A stretch of 64,000 bases of DNA, taken from NCBI GenBank assembly GCA_008477525.1, contig SPDT01000006.1:3871501-3935500 (forward strand), given 5' to 3'. The notes below the pieces were generated by a model. It did not search any database and was not told the origin of the DNA. It saw only the letters and a program-made list of their open reading frames with translations. Made by a program: the position numbers and the translations under genes. The stretch comes from Hypomyces perniciosus. Lineage: Eukaryota; Ascomycota; Sordariomycetes; Hypocreales; Hypocreaceae. Below, piece by piece: positions 1 through 10,945 of this stretch (position 1 is the stretch's first letter; each line of letters opens with the position of its first letter).

Positions 1-2346
1 GTGTTCAGGCGAGGCTCGCGCAAAACAAGCAAATCATCGGTGACAACGGCCACGAGACTCGAAAGCGGGCAGCGGTTTCCGATGCGATCAAGACGGGACA
101 GCGGGAATTACCAATCGGAGAGCATCAGACCTGCAGAGACGCGTTTCTGTCCAGATGACAGCAACATACGAATAGCAGTGCTTAAGCCATGGCTTTGGGA
201 GGGTGTCGTGATGCGTCATGTGCGCAGGCACCAATCAAGTGGCGCTGTCAGGACCTACGCACAGTGGGCAGTCAGGCACTGAGAAGCTGGAAGCCCAGTT
301 GTGGCGGACCACTGTGGACGGAAGAGGAGCCCCCCGCAACTCGCTAGTGATGGAGCGACCAATCAGGTCCCTGGACGGCCAGTTGATGAAGCAACGACGA
401 CGAGAGAATGAGGAGTGTTTGGGACATATATTACCGCTTTTTGACGTTTGCATGTGAAGCCTTCTTCTTCTAAGTGCCATAGGGGGAGGGGACCCGGTAC
501 TGTCCCACAGAGGAGATACGGTGAGCCCATAATCGATAGTAGTATACGGAGTAGGCTTCTGGTGAAACTCATGGTCTTTGGTCCGTCTGTTTGAGGAGGA
601 AAGGTCTGCAAACATTACATAATACAAATACACCCACTTTGATCGTTTATTAAGTAAGCAAGGGATATCAAGTCTATTCCAGGGATGCTGCTCTTCTCCA
701 CCCTTTGTCTCCTTTAACTATGCCGTCAAACGAGAACACAAAGCAGAGTGTAGATACCTAGGCAAATCCCCAGGCAGATACCCTTGAATTTCTCGCCATG
801 CGATTGCCCAGCCGAGGTGGCAAAGCTGAGCCAAGAGGTGGCCGTGACAAGGCGAAATCGACGGGAGGCTACGGGTGCCCACGGCCTGCCAAGCTGCCAA
901 GTGCGCAACGGGACGGCATAGCCAACAAAATTTCCTTGGTCTTCAGGTACGAAGCATCTGTTATAATACAGATATGAGTGTATATTTTCCACGACTGTTG
1001 CCGTCGGTGCGCCGTTGTTGATGGAGATATCTGTTCCTTTTGAGGTGGTTTACATAAGCGTAAGGCAGCAGTTTGACCCGAAAACTCCGTGAGCGTGCCT
1101 TCGTGCAATGCACAAGCCAGATAGCGACTCGACATTAGCACGATACATTGGTCATATGGAACACAATACGACGTAGGAGTGGTAGTAGTACTCCCGCGCC
1201 ACTACGGAGTAAAGCGAGTCAGTTGGGGGGTCAGTTCATCTATTTGTGTTTCTTGTTTTCTTTTGCGCTTTCTTCTTCGGCGTCTTGTTGTCTTGGGGAA
1301 GGCTTCCGCGGCCGGGCCGATACCAGAACCGTTCCAGAAATTTGGTCATTCCCGAGATACCAAGATCGGGCGACTGTGCAAGATGGCCAAGATTGTCGGA
1401 AAACGGGGTAGCATTACTCCGTACATATGACCATGACGGATACGGAGTGGTCTACCGTCTTGGACGCGTCGTAATGCAACCAATCGAGGGATCCAAGTCA
1501 AAGAGACGGATCCAGCGCCAAAGCTCGGCCGCAACCAGATGGGCCACAATGGGCCGAATCTAGAGATTCCAGACTGCAGTGTTGGGAAAAAAGACCGAGA
1601 GGAGAGAACAGCAAGTTAGGCGTTGTCACATTCTTTTAACCATTTCTGCCGTTCTAGAATGGCGATAGTCTCCCACCCGTTCCAGTAACGGCGCACCCAC
1701 GAAAACTAAGAGCCGGAGAGTGCATCTTGGCGGAGCCGCCGAAGCCTATCACCGACTTGGATGCGATTCATGCGGCTTCGTCGGCATCGAGTGCATTCTC
1801 CTCAGGCTGTTTTTGAGGCTGAGACCTCGAGGTCCTTTGGGGAGCCCATTGGGGGGGCGACATTTTCGGGGGGGATTTCCTGTGCAGGAAAAGATGCAGC
1901 CAACTTCCAACTACAAAGGCATTCTCCGGGCAGTGCTCCATGCTCAGACTACTGACCTCATCATGTGGGGGGCTTGCGGCAACCCCGGCTGGGGTGAACA
2001 GACCAATTTATTTGCCCGGCGATTCTCTGGAGTCTGGAGATTCCGGAGGCTGAATGCCGCTCCAAGCCAAATGCAGACGCAAACAGCCGGGATCTGATGC
2101 TCCATTCGTAGGTTCTTTTTGCTGTTGCCTTCGTTTGCTCCACTACGCAACGTTAACTTTGTGCAAGTCTTCAAGAGAGTGGGATCGTGAGCGCTTTTCC
2201 CCCCTTTCAGTTTAAGAGTCGAGCACCTGCTCTTTGCGATTGAGTAAAACCCTCTCTGCCGGTCCACCTAGTCCTCCACCACTTAGAGCAGACATCTATC
2301 TCTACGGCACCCTCAATCCACACCAATTCACCACCTAACCGCCACA
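1..2346. other. intergenic, no gene recognised
   Basis: No open frame here has recognisable protein character; all are short, out of frame with one another, and carry no conserved motif. The stretch holds TACGGAGTA-type motifs near 544, 1203 and 1414. The last 100 bases before 2347 are rich in C and T and free of ATG, as expected for the 5' leader of the next gene. A gene ending to the left of the window cannot be excluded in the first 280 bases, where one frame stays open from base 1 but looks non-coding. Confidence 0.6.
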
Positions 2347-2799
2347 ATGGCTATTCGAGAGCGTTTTCGCCGCGTCCTGCGCAAGTCCGACTCCTCAGAT
2401 ACCATCTCGCAGACAGAATCCAACACCACCACTGCCTCATCAACAAGACAGAGCTCCAGCTCCGAGGCGTCCTCGCCGCAATTGCTAAAGTCCACATCGA
2501 CGACCACATCCTCGTCGACATTGTCAAGAAAATTCACGTTTGGCCGCCGTGACAAGGATAAAGACAAGGAAAAGGCCAACGAGAGGCTGAAAGAAAAAGA
2601 CCGGAAGAAGGGCTCCAAGACGTGGAGACATCCCAGCGAGAAGCCCCTTACGGCCCAGAACCTCAAGCACCAGGAGATTCTCAACCAATTCACCATGACT
2701 TTCGGCACAAGGAATTTGAGTCAGATCCAGGATGTCGATTTCGACGGCGTCAGTCCCTGCTGCACTCGACCATGCAGCATCGATGGCGGCTCACGATGA
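2347..2799 (+). CDS. hypothetical Ser/Thr-rich basic protein
   Basis: Single-exon frame of 150 residues. I do not recognise the family. Residues 1-13 are basic (MAIRERFRRVLRK), residues 14-60 are almost wholly Ser/Thr/Gln and look disordered, and residues 67-92 form a highly charged Lys/Glu/Asp stretch (KDKDKEKANERLKEKDRKKG) that could be a helix or nuclear signal. The C-terminal third is less biased (QEILNQFTMTFGTRNLSQIQ) and looks like a short conserved motif. The CCACAATGG start context and CT-rich leader support this start. The tail after residue 132 is Cys-rich and could in reality be replaced by a further exon, but I see no strong donor. Function unknown. Confidence 0.65.
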   Translation: MAIRERFRRVLRKSDSSDTISQTESNTTTASSTRQSSSSEASSPQLLKSTSTTTSSSTLSRKFTFGRRDKDKDKEKANERLKEKDRKKGSKTWRHPSEKPLTAQNLKHQEILNQFTMTFGTRNLSQIQDVDFDGVSPCCTRPCSIDGGSR

Positions 2800-3846
2800 T
2801 TGCATTTAGCCATGACGCGCGCAACTGAGCCGAGCACCGAGAACGGCTGAGACGCGGGATGTTTTCTTATTCGTCGCACACAACACGGCAGCCATCTCTG
2901 GCTAAGAAATGCCTGCCAAGAAAGGGCATATTAAAGACTGATTAATTAATACCGATCATTCGCCACATGCGATTTTTTTTTCTCGGATACTCAAAAGGGC
3001 CAAAAGAGAGAGACGAGGACTGGGACCAACCCCCCAGTCCTTGTTCTAATCGCCCGCATTTGCCGTTAGGCATGGCAAGATGCCCATTTCTTATGTGTGT
3101 TAACGATACAAACGGGTCATGATCATGGGCGGCGCTCCAATGCATTGCTTTTCTCTGCGCATTTTTTTTCTTCTTTCCTTTGTTGCAGAGACGGATTGAG
3201 GCATCATCTACTGACGGGCCGCCACCATTGAGGGTAGTAGACACAGGCGTTCACGGGCAGCATCTCAAATGGAATTTGCATCGAGTAGAGGCTTAGCCCT
3301 AGAGATATGCAACAATGTAATTCTAGTTTTGGCAAAATTGTGACCAATTCAATGTTACGTGTGCAATGACGTGTGTCCCTGTTCAGACTGATAGTGGTGC
3401 GAACGAGTTGGAGAGGCCTACGGAGTATACTGACTGCTGAGTTGGAGTCGTACAACATCAACTGGCAGGTTCAAACCAAGCAGCACTACTCTGTAGATGC
3501 GACGGGAATTGAGCCGGCGCATAGGGCCGCGGATACCAAGAAGAAGGGAGAAAATCATATAAGGTTCCCGCCATTGACCGGCTTTCCAAGAGCCCTCGCC
3601 CTCATCGTGTCATGTTCATTGAGACTTCCCCTCACCGACCAGCTGGTGTTATTCGCTGCACTGCTATAAACAGAGCAGCTGCCTCGCGGCACCTTCCTCT
3701 ATATTCCTGCACGAGAAGATGATTCATCATGCCCTGAGCCCAAATTCTTTGCCTCCACAACTATCGCCACCTGTTGAGAACCATCAACTCCACGCACAAC
3801 TTTCTGCTTGCACGACGACCGCCTCACGATCCGCATCGCTGCCGTC
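2800..3846. other. intergenic, no gene recognised
   Basis: No coding frame of convincing composition. It contains a TACGGAGTA motif at about 3419. The final 180 bases before 3847 carry an alternative in-frame ATG at 3808, so the next protein could start 13 codons earlier; the 3847 start was preferred for its GTCATGTC context and for the sharper onset of protein-like sequence. Confidence 0.5.
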
Positions 3847-4919
3847 ATGTCGACAAAGTCGTGGTACGTTCTCAAATCCAAGGCGATACCTGCGAGATAC
3901 AACCTGTCCAAAAACATCCAAGACCTACTCTATGGCTTGGACAACTACCACACCGGGGCGATTGACGCTGCTGAGCTCGGCCGTCTGGTTCGCCTGAGTC
4001 CAAGGCGAAGATCCGCCATTGTCAACACCATCACAAAATGCGCCGACATAATCAAGAAGCAGCCCGAGGAGCTGAAAACGTGCCTCGACATCATCGAGAT
4101 GTGCACTGAGCTGCTGGAGATTGCGGGTGCGTCCATCTCCCACTTTCTTCACATTCACATCGAGTCTCGACAACTAACATACCCTTCTAGATAGGCCGCT
4201 GCCGATGAACGGATTCCCATTTCTGCGGCTTCCGGTGGAAATTCGAGACAGAATCATGTCTCTCATGATAGACAATGTCTTCAGAACAAAGACTATTGTA
4301 CCGGCGATGAAGAAAAACGCCTGCAAGTGCCCCAGATTCGAGCGCGATAGTGCCTTTCAGACATCACAAATGAAGGGCCTTCCCTCTCTCCTCGGCCAGG
4401 CCCTCAACCACGAGTTTTTCAGCATCTTCTTCCGCAAGAAAGCATTCCGCTTCAGGTGCGCGTGCGAGCTGAACTCACACCTGGCGAATAACCGCCTTCT
4501 CCTCGAAAATGTGCAGCACATCATTGTTCATTGGTGTGGACCGGAATCTGACAAGGCATTTCGAATGCTCGCTAAATGCCCGAGGCTCGAGCACCTCACC
4601 GTTAGCATCTCCAAGATAACTTTCGCCCACCTGAACCAGCGAGCGAGCCTCATGAAGTCTTTCTTTCCCCTTTCATTCCGAAATGTCAGGATGTCAGATG
4701 TCTTGGGTATAGACGAGCTGCTGGATATTCGCGGACTTCATCAGGTTGAAGTGACGCAGGCTCATTCATCCAGGGGCGGCACTCTCTCAGTCGAGATGGA
4801 CCGCGCGAATCTATCGGAGCTTCTTTCTAGCAAGCTCACACAACCAAAGGATGTGAGTGAAGTTGCTTTTCTCCCCCTTCTTCTTGGCTGACGATGCACA
4901 GGATGACGAAGAGGTCTAA
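3847..4919 (+). CDS. F-box-like hypothetical protein, three exons
   Basis: Exons 3847-4126, 4191-4852 and 4902-4919 give 319 residues. Introns start GTGCGT and GTGAGT, have branch points CAACTAACA and GGCTGACGA, and both join in frame. The protein begins with a helical region of about 95 residues, then has FPFLRLPVEIRDRIMSLMI around residues 101-119, which matches the LPxEIRxxI pattern of F-box and 2EXR domains. A leucine-rich, LRR-like stretch follows (LLLENVQHIIVHW, CPRLEHLTVSISK), and the protein ends in an acidic DDEEV tail supplied by the tiny last exon. F-box proteins usually recruit substrates to SCF ubiquitin ligases; that role is inferred from the motif alone. The N-terminal region before the F-box-like motif is unusual for the class. 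Confidence 0.7.
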
Positions 4920-5941
4920 TAGAGCAGAGTAATTTGGCCATCTTATACCCCGTGGACGCAGAATACTATAATACGGCGAATACCTGGGATGATACGTGAT
5001 GCAATACATGCAAGCCGGAGGAATGTAATAGGTGAATTGGGCCAGCTAGGAAAGCAATATGGACACGAGCATGGGACAAGCATGGCGTGTGGAGAGGGCA
5101 GTGTGTCTACAGAAGAAGCTTTGTACGATTGGTCGGGGAAACAGTGGCATAGAATGATGTAACAACAGATAATTACGAGAGCCCCCATACTTGCTGAAGG
5201 TCTCGTACTCAAAAGGCGTTGTCAATGTTTCTTCTTGTCTTGTACTCATGCTATTGCATGGGCATCCGGCTCAAGATCAGCGGGCATAAACACGCTGACC
5301 GAGCAAAGGCATAAGACGGCAATCGAGTGATCGAGTTTACGTATTAGGTGTACAACATCTACTGACTTACCCTCGGAACATGTCGGATTCCATATCGCAA
5401 TCGTTGCCGCTCCACTTGCAGGGCACATGGCCGGTAGGCCAAGGACATGGAGGTCTCGACGATAGTATTTGAGAATGAAAGCAAAAGAGTGAGAGGCAAA
5501 TTTTTGTAGGCAAGATTGTACAGTATGAGAGCCTATATGAACTGTGTGTCCAAGGCGAGTTTGCCGACTTACCATGTTGCTTTTCTAGGCATCACACTGT
5601 ATTTCGACTCTTTCAGATATTAATTCGGCATTGGTAAAAACTAAACTGACGATTAATGGAACAAAATAGATTCCTAGGCGTTAAGAGTCGTCTAAAGCCA
5701 CTTTGTGATGCTAGAGAAATTCCGCTTCTGCCTCACACTGTCGCCCTTCCTTCGCGAAGTCACGATGTATAGCACGTGATGATATGCATTAGCGCGCCGC
5801 CGCACTTGCCCTACTCGCGCCCCCACAGGGTCGAAAATTCCACCATGTTTAGCGAGACCTACGAAATCTCCGCCCTCTTCTTTTCAACCCGAACAATCGA
5901 CAATTCAACGAGCACGGCAACGATCGTAGAAGTTGCCCAGC
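4920..5941. other. intergenic plus RPS18 promoter
   Basis: No protein-like frame is visible. The right end is the promoter and leader of RPS18 and includes a CACGTG box at 5773-5778. Several weak open frames on the minus strand between 4943 and 5575 have random composition and were not accepted. Confidence 0.5.
5773..5778. promoter_or_regulatory. CACGTG E-box upstream of RPS18
   Basis: A perfect palindromic CACGTG inside AGCACGTGAT, 164 bp before the RPS18 start codon. Cbf1/bHLH-type factors bind this core in fungi. Use at this gene is inferred from position only. Confidence 0.3.
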
Positions 5942-6589
5942 ATGTCGCTCGTCACGGGAGAGAAGACGAACTTCCAGTTCGTAAGTCATGCCCTCGCCTG
6001 GAAATCCATGCTCCGAGATTGCCTGCGGGCTGCGATGTCGCGCGACGACTTGGAATCGATCTTTTGATGAGCAGTGAAGGAACACGGCTAACTATGACCA
6101 CTAGATCTTGCGTCTCCTGAATACCAATGTTGACGGCAAGCAAAAGGTTATGTATGCCTTGACCAAGATCAAGGGTGTCGGTCGCCGATACTCCAACTTG
6201 GTCTGCAAGAAGGCCGATGTCGACCTGAACAAGCGGTATGAAGTGCCAGAGAATTGCATGGCCAGAAGAATACTAATAAATTACACAGCGCCGGTGAGCT
6301 TACCTCCGAAGAGCTCGAGCGAATTGTTACCATCATCCAAAACCCCACCCAGTACAAGATCCCCGGCTGGTTCCTCAACAGGCAGCGCGACATTGTGGAT
6401 GGCAAGGACTCTCACATTCTGGCCAACGGCGTCGACTCCAAGCTGCGTGAGGATTTGGAGCGCTTGAAGAAGATCCGTGCTCACCGTGGTCTCCGTCACT
6501 ACTGGGGCCTCCGTGTGCGTGGTCAGCACACCAAGACCACCGGTCGTCGTGGCCGGACTGTCGGTGTCTCCAAGAAGAAGGGTGGTTAA
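5942..6589 (+). CDS. RPS18: 40S ribosomal protein S18 (uS13)
   Basis: Exons 5942-5980, 6105-6235 and 6289-6589 encode 156 residues, the usual length in filamentous fungi. uS13 sits in the head of the small ribosomal subunit and touches the P-site tRNA and the central protuberance of the 60S subunit. The sequence starts [13 protein letters not shown], has the helix-two-turn-helix core [20 protein letters not shown], and ends in the basic tail [20 protein letters not shown] followed by [15 protein letters not shown], both diagnostic. Intron 1 (GTAAGT to CACTAG, 124 nt) follows codon 13, as is common for ribosomal protein genes; intron 2 (GTATGA, branch TACTAATAA) is 53 nt. It is convergent with SDO1, 305 bp apart. 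Identification is secure. Confidence 0.97.
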
Positions 6590-6894
6590 AGGTTTTACTG
6601 TTTTCGGTCTGGGGTGGACAGGCGTGACGGCTGGGTTCTCCATCTTTATGAGCATTTCGAAGGGATTGCTTTCTGGCATACGCAGCTGGAGCTGTACTCT
6701 AGATCAGAGTCAAATGAATTAAAAGCATTCAATCAACATGGCGTGTGTTTGCCGTGGCAATACTATGTTAGAATACCACTGTGTCATCTAGGACTGCACA
6801 TAGAAAAGGGGCAGAATACAACCCGCAGGGTACTTTTGGGTCATCAACGAAGCGATAACTGCTCTTCTATTGGGTATCATGCTTTCATACAGAA

Positions 6895-7824
6895 TTAATC
6901 TTCGTGGGTTACCGCCATGTCTAGAACCTCGACTCTCCCCTGTCCCTTAGTTTCGTTTCCAATAAAGTCGGAAAGGGCCTTGAAAGCGCCGGGTTCCACA
7001 AATCCCATGACCTCCCATTCCGAGCCCATGACATCTTGGTTCTCCACCTGCTCGATGTAGCTCAGAATCCTGTCCTTGACGGTACCAGGAGCCTTTGATT
7101 CACCCTCCTCCTCTTCTTTTGACGCCGCCTTGACGCCGGCGGACTTGACTGCCTGCTTTAGAATGTTGGTAGGACATGTGATTCGTAGCTTCATCCTCGC
7201 CCGCGCCACTGGGATGGGCTGGTATGCAATTAGAGCCTTCATGGCATCAAGGGCCTGGCTCTTCGCGCTCTTGGTGGTGACAACACCTGTCCAGGTATGC
7301 TCCTTGAGCTTGAGCTTTGCCTCGCCGCTCTCACTCGTCGTTGGCGTGGCAGTCCCCGAATCTGTCGTCTTCTCGATATTGTGCGCCTGCGAACTCAACA
7401 TGTCCAAAGCCTTCTCAATCATGCCCGGTGTGTAAACCCTCTTGGTCCTCGGATCGACAAGTTTGCTAACCACTATGCTTATCACCTCATTGTGAATCCT
7501 CTCCAGCTGCGCCGTACGTTCCTTCTCGCCGACTTGCAGCTCGCCCTTTTTCAGGATCTCGAGTACGATATCGTCGGTGGATTTTCCCTTACCAAACGCC
7601 TTGTCAAGGTCCTCCTTTGGCGCGGTCTGGCCCTTGGATACGTTGAGGAAGACGTTGGGGATTTGAAGCACGTTATCGAGGTCGGTTTCGATGCCGGAGC
7701 GCCATTCGAGGACTTTGTTCTTGTAGCATGCGATTTCGAAACGTTTTTTGCCCTTTTTGAGTCGTACGAGGGACACGTTTGTGAGTTTGATTTGGTTGGA
7801 GGGTTGATTGATTTGGCGCGACAT
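6895..7824 (-). CDS. SDO1: ribosome maturation protein Sdo1 (SBDS orthologue)
   Basis: Uninterrupted frame of 309 residues. Sdo1/SBDS works with the GTPase Efl1 to release the anti-association factor eIF6 (Tif6) from late 60S particles in the cytoplasm. The N-terminal FYSH domain is clear (QIKLTNVSLVRLKKGKKRFE, then ACYKNKVLEWRSGIETDLDN and LQIPNVFLNVSKGQ), followed by the helical domain (STDDIVLEILKKGELQVGEK, TPGMIEKALDML) and a ferredoxin-like C-terminal domain (IPVARARMKLRITCP). An insert of about 25 Ser/Thr-rich residues (DSGTATPTTSESGEAK) and an acidic insert (KEEEEGESK) make it longer than the roughly 250-residue yeast and human proteins. The ATG at 7824 (MSRQINQPSNQIK) was chosen over one 13 codons upstream because it matches the family start. 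It faces RPS18 tail to tail and shares a 364-bp promoter with WRS1. Confidence 0.95.
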   Translation of the reverse strand: MSRQINQPSNQIKLTNVSLVRLKKGKKRFEIACYKNKVLEWRSGIETDLDNVLQIPNVFLNVSKGQTAPKEDLDKAFGKGKSTDDIVLEILKKGELQVGEKERTAQLERIHNEVISIVVSKLVDPRTKRVYTPGMIEKALDMLSSQAHNIEKTTDSGTATPTTSESGEAKLKLKEHTWTGVVTTKSAKSQALDAMKALIAYQPIPVARARMKLRITCPTNILKQAVKSAGVKAASKEEEEGESKAPGTVKDRILSYIEQVENQDVMGSEWEVMGFVEPGAFKALSDFIGNETKGQGRVEVLDMAVTHED

Positions 7825-8188
7825 TGTGGCTGCAGATTTAAGGAGTAATTTGAAAGGATACAAAAAAAATTAGAGCAAAGGGAAGATGAAGGGGGAAAAA
7901 AAGTAGTGATGCTTTGTTATCAAGATGCACCTTCAGGTAAAGATTAGTAGCTTGGCAGGGGGTCTGTATTTTTGTTACCCCGCCATTGTATGGCGCAAAT
8001 GGATGCACTGAAATCTTTCCTGCCGCATGCCCCGCCCTCCGGCTTAGTCTTCTAGGTTGAGTCACAAGATCTACGGAGTACACTCATCGAGACGGAAACC
8101 AGTCACCACGGATCCAGATAGACTCATTCCGGATCCTTAAGAATACCTATTTTTAAAATTCCAGGGCACTACGGAATTCCTCCCAACA
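7825..8188. promoter_or_regulatory. shared promoter of SDO1 and WRS1
   Basis: The 364 bp between two divergent start codons, of a ribosome-assembly factor and a tRNA synthetase, must hold both promoters. It contains a TACGGAGTA motif near 8071. Co-regulation is inferred from geometry alone. Confidence 0.5.
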
Positions 8189-9969
8189 ATGGCTGCGACA
8201 CCGGCAGTTGAAGACCCCGTGGCTGCTGCCCCTCCAACAGCAGCCAAGCAGGACATCAACCCGTGGTCTGTGTCGGGAGAAGTGGGCGAGGATGGCAAAG
8301 TCAAAGCCATTGACTACCGAAAGCTTGTTGAAGAGTTTGGCACGAGCTTGATTGACGATGCGCTGTTGGAGCGCTGGGAGCGGGTGACGGGGACCAAGCC
8401 GCATCGGTTCATGCGTCGTGGCATTGTGTTCAGCCATCGCGATCTTACAGTCATCCTGGATCGCTATGAGAAGGTGGGAAAGCATACGGAGACAGGATTG
8501 TGGGTTGGGCATTGAAGGTTCCTAACTCAATGGCAGAATGAACCGTTTTTCCTTTACACTGGTCGTGGACCTAGCAGTGACAGCATGCACATTGGCCACA
8601 CACAGGTCTTCGACTTCGTCAAGTACGTGGCACTCAATATTTTGGCCATGATTGGTTTCTCACACGTTGCCACAGGTGGATTCAGGATGTCCTGGATGTC
8701 CCACTGATTATCATGTTGACTGACGGTTCGTATTCGAGTCACCGCGTGAGTCACAAGATGTCTGACCTAACCTATCGATAGATGAGAAGTTCCTCTTCTC
8801 GGAAAAGCGAACTGTCGAGGAAGTCATGGGGTACACTCGGACAAACGCCAAGGACATCATTGCTATTGGCTTCGACCCCAAAAAGACCTTTATCTTTTCA
8901 GATTTCGAGTTTGTGGGAGGCGCCTTTTATAGAAACATTGTGCGTTTTGCCAAGCGAGTCACATACAACACAGTCCGAGCAATTTTCGGTTTCGATGGAA
9001 GGTAATGACTCACTTTTCTCCGCACCAGATTGGAGCAAGTAGCTAACATACGACCAGTTCCAATATTGGCAAGATTCACTTCGCCAGTATCCAGGGTGCA
9101 ACCTCATTTGCCTCATCATTCCCTCACATTTTCGGAGAGGATGAGTCAAAAACAGCTGCTATCCCGTGTCTGATTCCTTGCGCCATCGACCAAGACCCAT
9201 ACTTCCGATTGACGCGAGACTGCGCCGCAGGGCTTCACTATGCTAAGCCATCTTTGATCCACATGAGGTTCTTGGATGCTTTGCAGGGCCCTGGCTCAAA
9301 GATGTCCGCCAGTGACGATACGTCAGCCATCTTCCTGAAGGATAGTGCGAAACAAATCAAGAACAAGGTTAACAAGTATGCCTTTTCGGGAGGCCGTGAA
9401 ACCTTGGAGGAGCACCGTGAAAAGGGAGGCAATGCAGATGTTGATGTGGCTTATCAATATCTGCAATTTTTCTTGGAGGATGATGAGGTAGGTTTTCAGT
9501 GCATCACTTGAGTTGTACTAGCTAACGTGAGCTCAGGAACTGGCCAAGATCAGGGCCGAGTACACTAGCGGTCAGCTTCTAACCGGCGAGGTGAGTCCAC
9601 AAGCATGTATCCCGTGCCACAAGATGCTGACGTGTCTGTCAATAGCTCAAGGCAATCTGCATTCAGCGGCTGCAGGAATATGTCCTCGCCTTCCAGGACA
9701 GGAGAGGCAAGGTGACAGACGAAGTGGTGAACGAGTTCATGTCTACACGTTCGTTGGAATGGAAGGGCAACCCCAAGGTGCCACGAGCAGATCTTGTCGT
9801 ACCAGTCACAAAAACTGAGGACGGTGCGGCGACTGCCGAAGGTGGAGCCGAAAAGTTGACCAAGAATCAGATGAAGAAGCTCCTCAAGGAGCAGGAGATT
9901 GCGCGAAAGAAGGCGGAGAAGGCGAAGCAAAAAGAGGAGGCGACTGCTGCGGCAAAGGCAGCTGAGTAG
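8189..9969 (+). CDS. WRS1: tryptophanyl-tRNA synthetase, cytosolic
   Basis: Seven exons (8189-8473, 8537-8622, 8676-8725, 8782-9001, 9058-9487, 9537-9590, 9646-9969) encode 482 residues. The enzyme charges tRNA-Trp in the cytosol using ATP. The class I signatures are present: HIGH itself at 113-116 within [14 protein letters not shown], and KMSAS at 295-299 in place of KMSKS, as is normal for eukaryotic TrpRS. Other family blocks include [34 protein letters not shown] and [15 protein letters not shown]. The C-terminus ([20 protein letters not shown]) is a Lys/Ala-rich coiled tail typical of fungal enzymes. All six introns are 49-58 nt, start GTGGGA, GTACGT, GTTCGT, GTAATG, GTAGGT and GTGAGT, and keep frame. 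There is no mitochondrial targeting sequence, so a separate mitochondrial enzyme is expected elsewhere. Confidence 0.95.
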
Positions 9970-10945
9970 ACTGACCCCTGCGTAGGGGATTTGATAGACG
10001 TCTTTGGCAGAGCCAATGAGCCAGCGACACATGGGATGCTCGTCGGAATTCGATACAGGCATACCGAGATTTGGGGCTTTCGGCCCCGCAAGAAGATAGA
10101 TCCATACAGTCTATGCCGTCACCGAGTCGGTAATTGTTGGCCAGCCTTGGAATTCTTCAAACGGGTTCTGGCATATTATTAGGAGATTCCCCTATCTACG
10201 TCAAGGGATACCAATAGGGACCACGTGACTGTACCTGCCTTGGGGCTGAGATCATCATTCCCTGATGGGGTAATGTGTGGGGTGATTTCTCCAAAGAAAG
10301 CACTGTTTTGCATCATCCTGCATGAGGAGACTCAGAATAGAGGTGAGGCGGGCAAAACGGGTATGGTATCCGGAACTGGTGAAGGTTGAGAGGCACTCAT
10401 GGCTTGCAACTATGAGTGGCCACAATGTTTCATTGTAGGCTAAGTCGTCACCTGTCCTCTGCATTGTTTATCGCAGTACCATTCCTAGCCGTGCTCGTAT
10501 GGAGTGAGATGTTGTTTGTTGGTCGGCTGCTTGCGTGAGCCCCAGAGCTATCAGGGTGCCCACCGACCATTCCGGGGTCGGGTACAGCATCCGCCCCAGG
10601 CGATAAGCGTCAACAAGCTGGTCGTGTGCTAACAGATGGGAATACTATTGATGTGGCTATCTGTTAGCCGGCTGCATTAGGCAGGTCCACCAGGGGTACT
10701 CCAGCCTCCGCACGCGGGGGGTTGCTGGGCAGCTCTGAGTCTATGTCTGATTGTCACAGGTCACAGGCTCCTTGCGGCAGCCGCCGAAGCATGACAATGT
10801 ATACGTAATACCGGCTTATTATTAACCTCGACTCGCGCTTCCAATCCTAACTCTCTTCCTCTCCTTTCCTTTCCTTTTAATCACCCTCCTCCTCCCATCA
10901 CAACACAACCCATCAATATCATCATTGGCATCAGCATCAATCACA
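9970..10945. other. intergenic; carboxypeptidase promoter
   Basis: No gene recognised. A CACGTG box lies at 10222-10227. A 10-bp inverted repeat (10628-10637 and 10659-10668) is present but expected by chance. The last 100 bases before 10946 are a nearly pure C/T tract followed by CATCACAAC-type leader, the usual look of a strong filamentous-fungal promoter and leader. Confidence 0.5.

Noticed and set aside
5981..6104. Possible intronic C/D snoRNA in RPS18 intron 1
   Set aside because: A TGATGA C-box-like string lies near the 3' end and no CTGA D box follows in the intron.
10110..10135. CACCGAGTCGGT resembling the last hairpin of a Cas9 guide scaffold
   Set aside because: A 12-base chance match in a fungal intergenic region with no repeats or cas genes around it.
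10628..10668. Inverted repeat GCTAACAGAT ... ATCTGTTAGC
   Set aside because: A 10-bp inverted repeat with a short spacer is expected about once or more by chance in 64 kb.
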